From: CAYFUL01 sp964346375
GTDB taxonomy: Bacteria > Bacillota > Clostridia > Tissierellales > Peptoniphilaceae
Direction of reading: 5' to 3'
DNA length: 5,490 bases
Assembly: GCA_964346375.1 (NCBI GenBank)
Contig: CAYFUL010000078.1
Coordinates: 1 to 5,490, forward strand
Position numbers and translations under genes: made by a program
Shown here: positions 1-5,429 of the stretch, piece after piece
Layout of the letters: every line of letters begins with the position of its first letter
Numbering within the stretch: the stretch's first letter is position 1
The notes under the pieces: generated by a model
What the model saw: only the letters and a program-made list of their open reading frames with translations
What the model was told of the DNA's origin: nothing
Database searches by the model: none

Positions 1-378
1 AAGTATATTGGAGTTGCAATTTCAGACCCTCTTTTGATGTTTGCACAACCTCATTCCACAATAATTAGAAATAGTAATAAACAGGCATACGAAGATATAA
101 AATCTCTAATAGACGAATATGAAGTAGCAAAAATTGTAGTAGGTCTCCCAAAAAATATGAACAATACTCTCGGACCACAGAGTGAAAAGGTACAGAAGTT
201 TGCCAATAAATTGGGTAATAAATATGGAGTGGAGATTATCTACATTGACGAGAGAATGACCAGTATTACAGCTGAAAATATTTTAATTGAAGCATCTGTA
301 AGACGAGAAAACAGGAAGAAGTACATTGATAAACTAGCTGCTGCTACAATCTTACAGGTTTATTTAGATAGGAGGTAG
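1..378 (+). CDS. ruvX: RuvX/YqgF-family Holliday junction resolvase-like nuclease (5' end cut by window)
   Basis: RNase H-fold nuclease of the YqgF family. Members are described as putative Holliday junction resolvases and as nucleases in 16S rRNA 5'-end maturation; which role applies here cannot be told from sequence. The frame is open from base 1 and reads KYIGVAISDP, the family's usual segment just after the first catalytic Asp (DxG), so only about ten N-terminal residues are missing. Counting from base 1, 125 residues are visible. These include VVGLPKNMNNTLGPQ (about 46-60), the DERMT motif with the acidic residue E84, and IDKLAAATILQ near the C-terminus with D110, another expected active-site position. 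A TTG codon at 34 is internal and should not be taken as the start. The gene's last codons contain the AGGAGG SD of the next gene, which starts two bases after the stop, so the two are almost certainly co-transcribed. In related Firmicutes alaS and ireB usually lie upstream. Confidence 0.93.
   Translation, partial: KYIGVAISDPLLMFAQPHSTIIRNSNKQAYEDIKSLIDEYEVAKIVVGLPKNMNNTLGPQSEKVQKFANKLGNKYGVEIIYIDERMTSITAENILIEASVRRENRKKYIDKLAAATILQVYLDRR
370..375 (+). promoter_or_regulatory. Shine-Dalgarno site of the DUF1292 gene
   Basis: A perfect AGGAGG forms the last two Arg codons of ruvX and lies 5 bases before the ATG at 381. It fixes that start and ties translation of the two genes together. Confidence 0.8.
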
Positions 379-380
379 GA

Positions 381-626
381 ATGGAAAGACAACTTTTTTT
401 TGATGAATTGGGAAATCCAATTGAGTTTGTAGTAAAGGCTAAATTTCAATTAAATGACACAAACTATGTAGCAATGCTACCTGCTGAAGAACTTGAATCA
501 GCAGTTTATATACTAAGAATAGATTTAGATGAAAATGGAGAAGAAGTACTTGCTGGAATTGACGATGAAGAATTAGAAGGGGCAGTACAAGTTTACGAAG
601 AGTTAATGCAAAATAGAATGCAGTAA
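381..626 (+). CDS. DUF1292 domain-containing small acidic protein (YrzB-like)
   Basis: An 81-residue protein of the DUF1292 family (B. subtilis YrzB type), whose biochemical role is not established. The family pattern is clear: FFDELGNPIEF (about 6-16), a central AKFQLNDTNYVAMLP strand region, EELESAVYILRIDLDENGEE, and a C-terminal acidic helix around EELEGAVQVYEELM. It is strongly acidic, with no signal peptide or membrane segment, so it should be cytosolic. Length is near the family norm of about 80-100 residues. The ATG at 381 is preceded by AGGAGG at 5 bases. Its place directly after ruvX is the conserved Firmicutes arrangement, where the neighbours are ireB, ruvX and often mltG. Here the next gene, 12 bases on, encodes a Fur-family regulator. 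Family assignment is confident; function is unknown. Confidence 0.88.
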   Translation: MERQLFFDELGNPIEFVVKAKFQLNDTNYVAMLPAEELESAVYILRIDLDENGEEVLAGIDDEELEGAVQVYEELMQNRMQ

Positions 627-638
627 TGGAGAGTTTTT

Positions 639-1106
639 ATGGAACCAATAAAAGATAATGTTAGGGACATTTTAAAGGCAAGTGGTTATAAATACACTAA
701 CCAGAGGGCTTTAATATACAATGTTTTTGTAGAGAATCAGGAGGATCATCTATCCACTGAGGAAGTATATGCTATTGTACAGGAGAAGGACCCAGAGGTG
801 GGAATTGCAACTGTATATAGAACATTACAATTATTTGATGAATTAGGTTTACTTTACAAAATAAGTTTCGACGACGGTGTATCAAGATACGAATTAAAGT
901 CCTCAATTGCAGGACATAGACATCACCACCTAATGTGTTTAGGTTGTGGAGTTATTACTGAATTTAAACACGATCTGCTTGATACATTGGAAAATGAAAT
1001 CGAAGTTACGGAAAATTTTAAAGTAGTAGATCACAATCTCAAATTCTATGGTTACTGTAAAAACTGCCAAACAGAAAAAAAAGGAGCGAATAATGAAAAA
1101 CAGTAA
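639..1106 (+). CDS. Fur-family metal-dependent transcriptional regulator
   Basis: A 155-residue Fur-family regulator. The N-terminal winged helix includes YTNQR (19-23) and the recognition-helix region EVGIATVYRTLQLFDELGLL (53-72). The C-terminal dimerisation domain has two Cys pairs, C100/C103 (CLGC) and C140/C143 (CKNC), forming the expected structural zinc site. Candidate regulatory-metal ligands are H37, E85, the H93-H97 cluster, E108 and H132. By motif comparison with B. subtilis PerR, the positions of PerR D85 (SRFDF) and D104 (KIVDF) are Glu here (SRYEL and VITEF). This favours an iron-type Fur over a peroxide-sensing PerR; Zur cannot be excluded. The start at 639 has a GGAG about 7 bases upstream. 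The gene's last 14 bases overlap the RNase J start, so the two are probably translationally coupled. No Fur box is visible in the 12-base gap upstream; any autoregulatory operator would lie before the window. Confidence 0.92.
   Translation: MEPIKDNVRDILKASGYKYTNQRALIYNVFVENQEDHLSTEEVYAIVQEKDPEVGIATVYRTLQLFDELGLLYKISFDDGVSRYELKSSIAGHRHHHLMCLGCGVITEFKHDLLDTLENEIEVTENFKVVDHNLKFYGYCKNCQTEKKGANNEKQ
1081..1086 (+). promoter_or_regulatory. Shine-Dalgarno site selecting the RNase J start at 1093
   Basis: AAGGAG lies inside the end of the Fur-family gene, 6 bases before the ATG at 1093. An in-frame ATG at 1048 has no comparable site, and the residues it would add (MVTVKTAKQ...) are not family-like. 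Confidence 0.75.
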
Positions 1107-1864
1107 CAAAGTAAAGATTATCCCCCTAGGCGGAATGAGGGAGATAGGAAAAAATCTTACTTTAATCGAATATAGAGATGACATAATTATTATAGATTGC
1201 GGACTTACATTTCCAGAAGAGGAAATGCTTGGAGTGGACGTGGTAATACCAAATATTTCTTACCTTGTTCACAATCAACAGAAGATTAGAGGATTAGTTT
1301 TAACCCATGGTCACGAGGATCACATTGGAGCTATTCCCTATGTATTACAGAAGATAAAGTTTCCAATTTATGGGACTGCCCTTACAATTGGACTACTTGA
1401 AAATAAATTAAAGGAACACAAACTTGGACAGGTGGATTTAAAAGTCGTAAAGGCTGGAGATACTGTTAAGCTTGGTAAAATGGAAGTGGAATGGATAAGA
1501 GTAAACCACAGTATTCCAGATGCCTGTGCTCTAGCAATTAAAACTCCACTTGGTACAGTAGTTCACTCAGGAGACTTTAAAGTCGACTTTACACCTATTA
1601 CTGATGGAGTAATAGATTTACAAAAATTTGCAAAAATTGGAGAGCGTGGAGTTCTTGCGTATATTGGAGAGTCTACCAACGTACTTCGCCCTGGATATAC
1701 TATGAGTGAATCTAAGGTAGGGGAGACTTTCAATAGAATTTTTGCCATGAATTCTGAACATAGAATTATTATTGCAACTTTTGCGTCTAATGTTCATAGA
1801 ATTCAGCAGATAATAAATGCGGCGTATAACTACAAAAGAAAAGTTGCAATTTCAGGCAGAAGTA
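1093..1864 (+). CDS. rnj: Ribonuclease J, N-terminal part (runs into assembly gap)
   Basis: The first 257 residues of RNase J, the metallo-beta-lactamase/beta-CASP exo- and endoribonuclease of mRNA decay and rRNA maturation. After KVKIIPLGGMREIGKN come the zinc motif HGHEDH (72-77), H139 in NHSIPDA and D161 in HSGDFK. These match B. subtilis RNase J1 H74-H79, H142 and D164 with an offset of two to three residues. The beta-CASP part begins around GESTNVLRPGYTMSE and IIIATFASNVHRIQQIINAA. The ATG at 1093 has AAGGAG 6 bases upstream and gives the usual N-terminus. It overlaps the Fur-family gene by 14 bases. As deposited, this frame hits a TAA at 1879-1881 just past the Ns, so the apparent truncation is a gap artefact and not a real stop. 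The last 58 bases repeat, in diverged form, the first 58 bases after the gap. Confidence 0.93.
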
Positions 1865-1932
1865 NNNNNNNNNNAAGATAATAAATGCAGCAGAAAAATA
1901 CGGTAGAAAGGTATGCCTTTCTGGTAGGTCTA
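1807..1932 (+). repeat. Diverged duplicate segment flanking the N run (1807-1864 and 1875-1932)
   Basis: Positions 1807-1864 and 1875-1932 align without gaps over 58 bases. I count 38 identical bases (about 66%) and 13 of 19 identical residues: QIINAAYNYKRKVAISGRS against KIINAAEKYGRKVCLSGRS. Most of the third-position differences are synonymous. Both encode the same beta-CASP segment of RNase J, which occurs once in the family, so this is not a natural internal repeat. Confidence 0.9.
1865..1874. other. Assembly gap (10 N) inside the RNase J gene
   Basis: Ten Ns interrupt rnj. Many scaffolders write a short fixed N run when contigs abut or are predicted to overlap, so the length is probably nominal. 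The coding frame changes across it: left codons begin at positions 1 mod 3 and right codons at 0 mod 3. The deposited sequence therefore does not encode an intact protein. Confidence 0.97.
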
Positions 1933-2825
1933 TGTTAAACGTAACAGACACTGCAAAGAGACTTGGATATTTAAGAGTTGAAAAGGGAACTCTAATTGAC
2001 ATTAGGGATATGAAAAAATACGACCCTTCTGAACTTGTAATTATTACTACAGGTTCACAGGGAGAGCCAATGAGTGCTCTTACTAGAATTGCCTATGGAG
2101 AGCATAAAAAGATTTCACTACTACCAGATGATGTAATTATACTTTCTGCTACGCCAATTCCTGGTAATGAAAATAATGTTGCTAAGATAATAAATGAGCT
2201 TTTAGAAAAGGGAGTTAATGTAATTTATGAAGCCCTTTCTGAAATTCATGTATCAGGTCACGCTTGTCAAGAGGAATTAAAATTACTACTTTCTCTACTT
2301 CAACCTAAGTACTTTATACCAGCCCATGGAGAGGTAAGACACCAATTAAAACATAAGGAGCTTGCCCTTGGAATGGGAATACCAGAGGAGAATATATTCC
2401 TATTGGAAAATGGATCATGTTTAGAAATTGAGCAGTTTTCTGCACAACTTGGACAGGATGTACCATCTGGAAATGTAATGGTTGATGGACTTGGAGTAGG
2501 AGATGTTGGTAATATTGTACTAAGGGATAGAAAACATCTATCTGACGATGGAGTAATTATTGTAGTTCTTACTATTTCTAAAAAAGAGGGAAGAATTGTT
2601 TCTGGACCAGATATAGTTTCAAGAGGTTTCGTATATGTACGAGAATTTGAGGAACTTATGGAAGAGGCAAAGAAGGAAGTAGAACTTGCTCTAGGAAAAT
2701 GTAGCAAGTATGAACTTACAAATTGGTCCACAGTTAAAAATACTATAAGAGAGGCTTTAAGGAGCTATCTATATAAAAAGACCATGAGAAATCCAATGAT
2801 CTTACCAATTATCATGGAGGTTTAA
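1875..2825 (+). CDS. rnj: Ribonuclease J, C-terminal part (begins at assembly gap)
   Basis: The rest of an RNase J, open from the gap edge. It reads KIINAAEKYGRKVCLSGRSM and continues through ITTGSQGEP, SATPIPGNE, HVSGHACQEELK and PAHGEVRH to the normal C-terminus with KKTMRNPMILPIIMEV. If it is joined to the left part at the homologous position (left to 1809, right from 1878), the composite is 554 residues, against 555 in B. subtilis RNase J1. The His of PAHGE then becomes residue 389, against J1 H390. The ATG at 1932 is internal and not a start. Composition and codon use look like the neighbours, so nothing marks this half as foreign by eye. However, the flanking overlap shows it did not come from the same gene copy as the left half. 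The gene ends at TAA 2823-2825, directly against a terminator-like hairpin. Confidence 0.92.
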   Translation, partial: KIINAAEKYGRKVCLSGRSMLNVTDTAKRLGYLRVEKGTLIDIRDMKKYDPSELVIITTGSQGEPMSALTRIAYGEHKKISLLPDDVIILSATPIPGNENNVAKIINELLEKGVNVIYEALSEIHVSGHACQEELKLLLSLLQPKYFIPAHGEVRHQLKHKELALGMGIPEENIFLLENGSCLEIEQFSAQLGQDVPSGNVMVDGLGVGDVGNIVLRDRKHLSDDGVIIVVLTISKKEGRIVSGPDIVSRGFVYVREFEELMEEAKKEVELALGKCSKYELTNWSTVKNTIREALRSYLYKKTMRNPMILPIIMEV

Positions 2826-2853
2826 AGGGGAATCGAATGATTCCTCTTTTTTT
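2824..2853 (+). terminator. Intrinsic terminator-like hairpin after RNase J
   Basis: A stem of 9 pairs (2826-2834 with 2839-2847) encloses the 4-base loop GAAT at 2835-2838. It contains one G-T pair (2828/2845) and can be extended by two A-T pairs at the base. A run of seven Ts follows (2847-2853). This is a classic rho-independent terminator form. It sits against the rnj stop and only 6 bases before the trmR ATG, so it must either end the upstream operon or act as a leaky or regulated attenuator for trmR. Confidence 0.8.
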
Positions 2854-2863
2854 GAGAATATGA
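2837..2863 (+). CDS. Candidate 8-codon leader ORF (MIPLFLRI) coupled to trmR
   Basis: ATG at 2837 lies 6 bases after an SD-like AAAGGGG (2824-2830). It opens an 8-codon frame, MIPLFLRI, whose TGA (2861-2863) overlaps the trmR ATG (2860-2862) as ATGA. The ORF covers the 3' arm and T run of the hairpin, and its SD is in the 5' arm. Folding would hide the SD, and translation would open the stem. trmR itself lacks a well-placed SD, which makes coupling attractive. An ORF this short can arise by chance, so this is a hypothesis from arrangement and not a confirmed gene. Confidence 0.35.
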   Translation: MIPLFLRI

Positions 2864-3522
2864 CTAATATAAATTATGAATATGTTGAAGAATATTTAGA
2901 TGGATTAATTGAAGAAGAGGGAGAAATTTTACCGGAACTTCGTAAAATTGCAACAGAAAACCACATTCCAATACTTGAACCTACTACGGCAGAGTTTATA
3001 AGATTTTTACTATCAGTTCATAAGCCTAAGAGAATACTTGAACTTGGAACTGCAATTGGATATTCGGCAATAGTATTTGCAAATGCAACTTCAAATTTAG
3101 AATATTTAAAAACGGTGGAAATTAGACAGGAGTTTGTAGATATTGCAAGGGAAAATATAAAAAGGGCAAATCTATCTGATAAAATTACTGTGGAACACTC
3201 TGATGCAGATGATTTTTTAGAGAACCTTGATGAAAATTTTGACTTTATTTTTATAGACGCTGCAAAGGGACAGTATGAATACTATTTTGAAAAGGCAATA
3301 AAACATTTAAACAAGGGTGGAATAATTCTTTGTGATAACGTACTATTTAGAGGAATGATTCCAAGTGATGCCCTTGTAAAGAGAAGAAAGATAACCATTG
3401 TAAAAAGGCTTAGAAGATTTTTACCTAAGATTAAAAAAGACACTAGGTATATTTCTTCAATAGTTCCAATTGGAGATGGAATACTTTTAATAAAGAGGAG
3501 AAATGAAGATGAAGAAAGTTGA
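2860..3522 (+). CDS. trmR: tRNA 5-hydroxyuridine(34) O-methyltransferase, TrmR/YrrM-like
   Basis: A 220-residue class I SAM-dependent O-methyltransferase of the YrrM/TrmR group. TrmR methylates the 5-hydroxyuridine at wobble position 34 of certain tRNAs to 5-methoxyuridine (mo5U). The SAM-binding motif ILELGTAIGYSA spans 59-70, with the acidic E87 after the second strand. The expected metal-binding set is visible as D133 in FIDAAKGQY and D159/N160 in LCDNVLFRG. Length matches the family. The start at 2860 is the only in-frame choice giving a family-like N-terminus, yet the preceding bases are the terminator T run and offer only a poorly spaced GAGA; see the leader ORF. The 3' end overlaps the U32-family gene by 14 bases. 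That neighbour, which makes the hydroxyuridine substrate in this pathway, supports TrmR over a generic catechol-type O-methyltransferase. Confidence 0.85.
   Translation: MTNINYEYVEEYLDGLIEEEGEILPELRKIATENHIPILEPTTAEFIRFLLSVHKPKRILELGTAIGYSAIVFANATSNLEYLKTVEIRQEFVDIARENIKRANLSDKITVEHSDADDFLENLDENFDFIFIDAAKGQYEYYFEKAIKHLNKGGIILCDNVLFRGMIPSDALVKRRKITIVKRLRRFLPKIKKDTRYISSIVPIGDGILLIKRRNEDEES
3495..3500 (+). promoter_or_regulatory. Shine-Dalgarno site selecting the trhP start at 3509
   Basis: GAGGAG lies 8 bases before the ATG at 3509 but only 2 bases before the in-frame ATG at 3503. This spacing favours 3509 and the typical N-terminus MKKVELLAPAG. Confidence 0.65.
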
Positions 3523-4735
3523 ATTACTTGCACCAGCAGGTGATTTAAATAAATTAAAGACAGCTATAATCTATGGGGCAGATGCAGTGTACCTTGGGGG
3601 AGAGGCCTTTGGACTTAGAAAGGCTTCAAAAAACTTTTCCATGGAGGATATTGCAGAGGGAGTAAAATTTGCCCATGAAAGGGGCAAGAAAGTCCATGTA
3701 ACTCTAAATATTATTCCCCACGACAAGGATATGGACGGCGTAGAAGAGTATGTAAAGGAACTTCACAGTATAGGAGTTGACGCACTAATAGTTGCAGACC
3801 CTGGAATGTATATGAAAGTTAAGGAAGCAGTTCCTGAATTTGAAGTTCACATTAGTACACAGGGTTCAGTTACAAATACTTCTACAATAAAATTTTGGGC
3901 TAAGATGGGAGCAGCAAGGGTAGTTCTTGCAAGGGAGCTTTCACTACCAGAAATTAGAAATATAGTTGCAGAAGTTGGAGATGAAATTGAAATAGAAACA
4001 TTTCTACACGGTGCAATGTGTATGGCATATTCTGGAAGATGTTTACTTTCAAACTATATGACTGGTAGAGATGCAAATATGGGAGATTGTGCCCAAGCTT
4101 GTAGGTATAAATACTATCTTGTAGAGGAGAAAAGACCGGGAGAATATTTCCCAGTAGAGGAGCATGAGGAAGGCTCCTTTATAATGAACTCTAAAGACCT
4201 ATGTATGATAGAGCATATAGATGACTTAATAGAAGCTGGAATATCAAGTTTAAAAATTGAAGGTAGGGTAAAAAGTGAATACTACCTTGCAACAGTTATT
4301 AGGTCATATAGAATGGCAATAGATAGATACTACGAAGACCCAGAAAATTATAAATTTGACCCATCACTACTAGAGGAGATAAAAAAAGTAAGCCATAGGG
4401 ATTTTACAACAGGCTTTTTCTACGGAAGGGCAACAGAGGATTCACAAGTATATACAGATAATTCCTATATTAGAGGATATGATTTTATAGGACTTGTAAA
4501 GGACTACGACGAGGAAACAAAAATTGCAACTATTGAACAGAGAAATAGAATTTTTAAAGGGGACGAAGTAGAAATTTTTGGACCGGGAGTAGAACACTTT
4601 ACACAAAAAATTGACTACATGCTAGATAAAAATAATAACCCAATAGATGTTGCGCCCCATGCACAGATGATTTTTAAAATAAAGGTAGATAAACCAATAG
4701 GTAAAGACTATATGTTAAGGAGAAATCGTGAATGA
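3509..4735 (+). CDS. trhP: Peptidase U32 family, TrhP-type tRNA uridine-34 hydroxylase
   Basis: A 408-residue U32-family protein counted from 3509; starting at 3503 adds two residues. The family was named for proteases, but the TrhP branch (E. coli YegQ, B. subtilis YrrN/YrrO) makes 5-hydroxyuridine at tRNA position 34 with help from prephenate. Visible are the N-terminal barrel start VELLAPAGDLNKLKTAI, YGADAVYLGG, and the U32 signature ETFLHGAMCMAYSGRCLLS. The cysteines C171, C178, C194 and C198 are the likely iron-sulfur ligands. There is no signal peptide, so it is cytosolic. It follows trmR with a 14-base overlap and overlaps udk by 4 bases (ATGA). B. subtilis has two such genes here, with YrrO about 420 residues long; only the long, YrrO-like one is present. 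The alternative is the general 'U32 peptidase' label, since orthology within the family cannot be proven by eye. Confidence 0.85.
   Translation: MKKVELLAPAGDLNKLKTAIIYGADAVYLGGEAFGLRKASKNFSMEDIAEGVKFAHERGKKVHVTLNIIPHDKDMDGVEEYVKELHSIGVDALIVADPGMYMKVKEAVPEFEVHISTQGSVTNTSTIKFWAKMGAARVVLARELSLPEIRNIVAEVGDEIEIETFLHGAMCMAYSGRCLLSNYMTGRDANMGDCAQACRYKYYLVEEKRPGEYFPVEEHEEGSFIMNSKDLCMIEHIDDLIEAGISSLKIEGRVKSEYYLATVIRSYRMAIDRYYEDPENYKFDPSLLEEIKKVSHRDFTTGFFYGRATEDSQVYTDNSYIRGYDFIGLVKDYDEETKIATIEQRNRIFKGDEVEIFGPGVEHFTQKIDYMLDKNNNPIDVAPHAQMIFKIKVDKPIGKDYMLRRNRE
4717..4722 (+). promoter_or_regulatory. Shine-Dalgarno site of udk
   Basis: AAGGAG lies within the end of trhP, 9 bases before the udk ATG at 4732. 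Together with the ATGA stop/start overlap it confirms that start. Confidence 0.7.
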
Positions 4736-5355
4736 AAAAGAGTATTATTATAGGAATCTGCGGTGGAACAGGTTCAGGAAAATCCACAGTAACAAACGAA
4801 TTAGTTTCCCTTATAGACGAAGAAAAAGTAGCAGTAATAGAACAGGACTCCTACTACAAAGATCAAAGCCATCTGCCCTTTGAGGAGCGTGTACAGACAA
4901 ATTATGACCATCCCTTTGCCTTTGATAATGAACTATTAATAAGTCACTTAAAGTCATTAAAAGAGGGAAAGAGTATAGAAAAGCCAATATATGATTTTGA
5001 AGTACACAATAGAAAAAAAGAAGTAGAGATTGTAAGTCCAAAGGAAGTAATAATTCTTGAAGGGATATTAATATTTTTTGAAAAGGAAATAAGGCATCTA
5101 CTAGATATAAAAGTATTTGTAGATACGGATTCTGACGTTAGAATAATAAGAAGAATACTAAGGGATATGAAGGAGAGGGGTAGAAGCCTTGACTCTGTAA
5201 TATTACAGTATATGAATACTGTTAGGCCTGCACACCTTCAATTTATTGAGCCATCAAAAAAATACGCAGATATAATAATACCAGAGGGAGGCTACAATAA
5301 AGTAGCCATAGATCTTTTAAATTTAAAAGTTCAATCAGTACTAAGTGGAGAGTAG
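4732..5355 (+). CDS. udk: Uridine kinase
   Basis: A 207-residue uridine/cytidine kinase of the pyrimidine salvage pathway, which phosphorylates uridine or cytidine to UMP or CMP. The P-loop GGTGSGKST spans residues 11-19. DSYYKD (39-44) and NYDHPFAFD (57-65) form the nucleoside-binding region, followed by PIYDFEVHNR, the VIILEGIL strand and the Arg-rich lid RIIRRILRDMKERGRS. Length and motif order are those of a complete Udk. The start is set by AAGGAG at 9 bases and the ATGA overlap with trhP, so the two are translationally coupled. udk follows the trmR-trhP genes in B. subtilis as well, where greA comes next; here a hairpin and a tRNA gene follow. The stop codon TAG is part of a hairpin. 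Confidence 0.95.
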   Translation: MKKSIIIGICGGTGSGKSTVTNELVSLIDEEKVAVIEQDSYYKDQSHLPFEERVQTNYDHPFAFDNELLISHLKSLKEGKSIEKPIYDFEVHNRKKEVEIVSPKEVIILEGILIFFEKEIRHLLDIKVFVDTDSDVRIIRRILRDMKERGRSLDSVILQYMNTVRPAHLQFIEPSKKYADIIIPEGGYNKVAIDLLNLKVQSVLSGE

Positions 5356-5367
5356 AAATACTCTCCA
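5346..5367 (+). terminator. Hairpin with GAAA loop at the udk stop (possible operon end)
   Basis: A perfect 8-base stem GGAGAGTA/TACTCTCC (5347-5354 with 5359-5366), extendable by one T-A pair, closes a GAAA tetraloop of GNRA type and includes most of the udk stop codon. No T run follows (AAATGTAATAAAT), so it is not a standard intrinsic terminator. It may be a weak terminator, a processing site or a 3'-end stabiliser. Confidence 0.5.
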
Positions 5368-5388
5368 AATGTAATAAATATAAAATGC

Positions 5389-5417
5389 TTGCAAAATATG
5401 TAAAACAATGGTAATAT
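5389..5417 (+). promoter_or_regulatory. Candidate promoter for tRNA-Cys
   Basis: TTGCAA (5389-5394) matches the -35 consensus at 4 of 6 positions. A 17-base spacer separates it from TAATAT (5412-5417), 4 of 6 for -10, with an extended-type TGG directly before it. The predicted transcription start, around 5423-5426, is a few bases before the tRNA 5' end at 5430. In this AT-rich 70-base gap such matches can occur by chance, but position and spacing fit. Confidence 0.45.
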
Positions 5418-5429
5418 ACATAAGGTAGT

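Noticed and set aside
34..36. TTG at 34 as the ruvX start
   Set aside because: The residues before it (KYIGVAISDP) are conserved RuvX sequence, so the frame is a partial gene entering from outside the window.
1048..1092. In-frame ATG at 1048 as the RNase J start
   Set aside because: It adds 15 residues not seen in RNase J, lies well inside the Fur-family gene and lacks an SD, whereas 1093 has AAGGAG at 6 bases.
939..1184. Minus-strand open frames at 939-1184, 1563-1748, 1787-2002, 2300-2731, 3282-3533, 4811-5041 and 5243-5455
   Set aside because: All lie opposite well-supported + strand genes or, at the end, across the udk stop, hairpin and tRNA. Their translations show no recognisable domain and look like low-complexity antisense of conserved genes; one also runs over the N gap.
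1932..1934. ATG at 1932 as a start of a separate short protein
   Set aside because: It is the Met of the conserved GRSMLNV segment of RNase J; coding continues upstream to the gap edge.
2184..2196. Short repeated word AAGATAATAAATG at 1875-1887 and 2184-2196, with a 12-base match at 1808-1819
   Set aside because: The 2184 copy encodes KIINE in another part of RNase J. A 12-13 base match over lysine/isoleucine/asparagine codons in AT-rich DNA is likely chance, although the 1808 and 1875 copies are part of the true homologous overlap.
1875..2825. Right half of rnj as a pseudogene fragment
   Set aside because: All C-terminal motifs and the normal C-terminus are intact, with no stop or frameshift inside; only the assembly gap breaks the gene.
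5368..5429. Riboswitch or T-box leader before the tRNA
   Set aside because: The gap is about 60 AT-rich bases without a conserved stem or specifier pattern; only a promoter-like pair of hexamers is visible.
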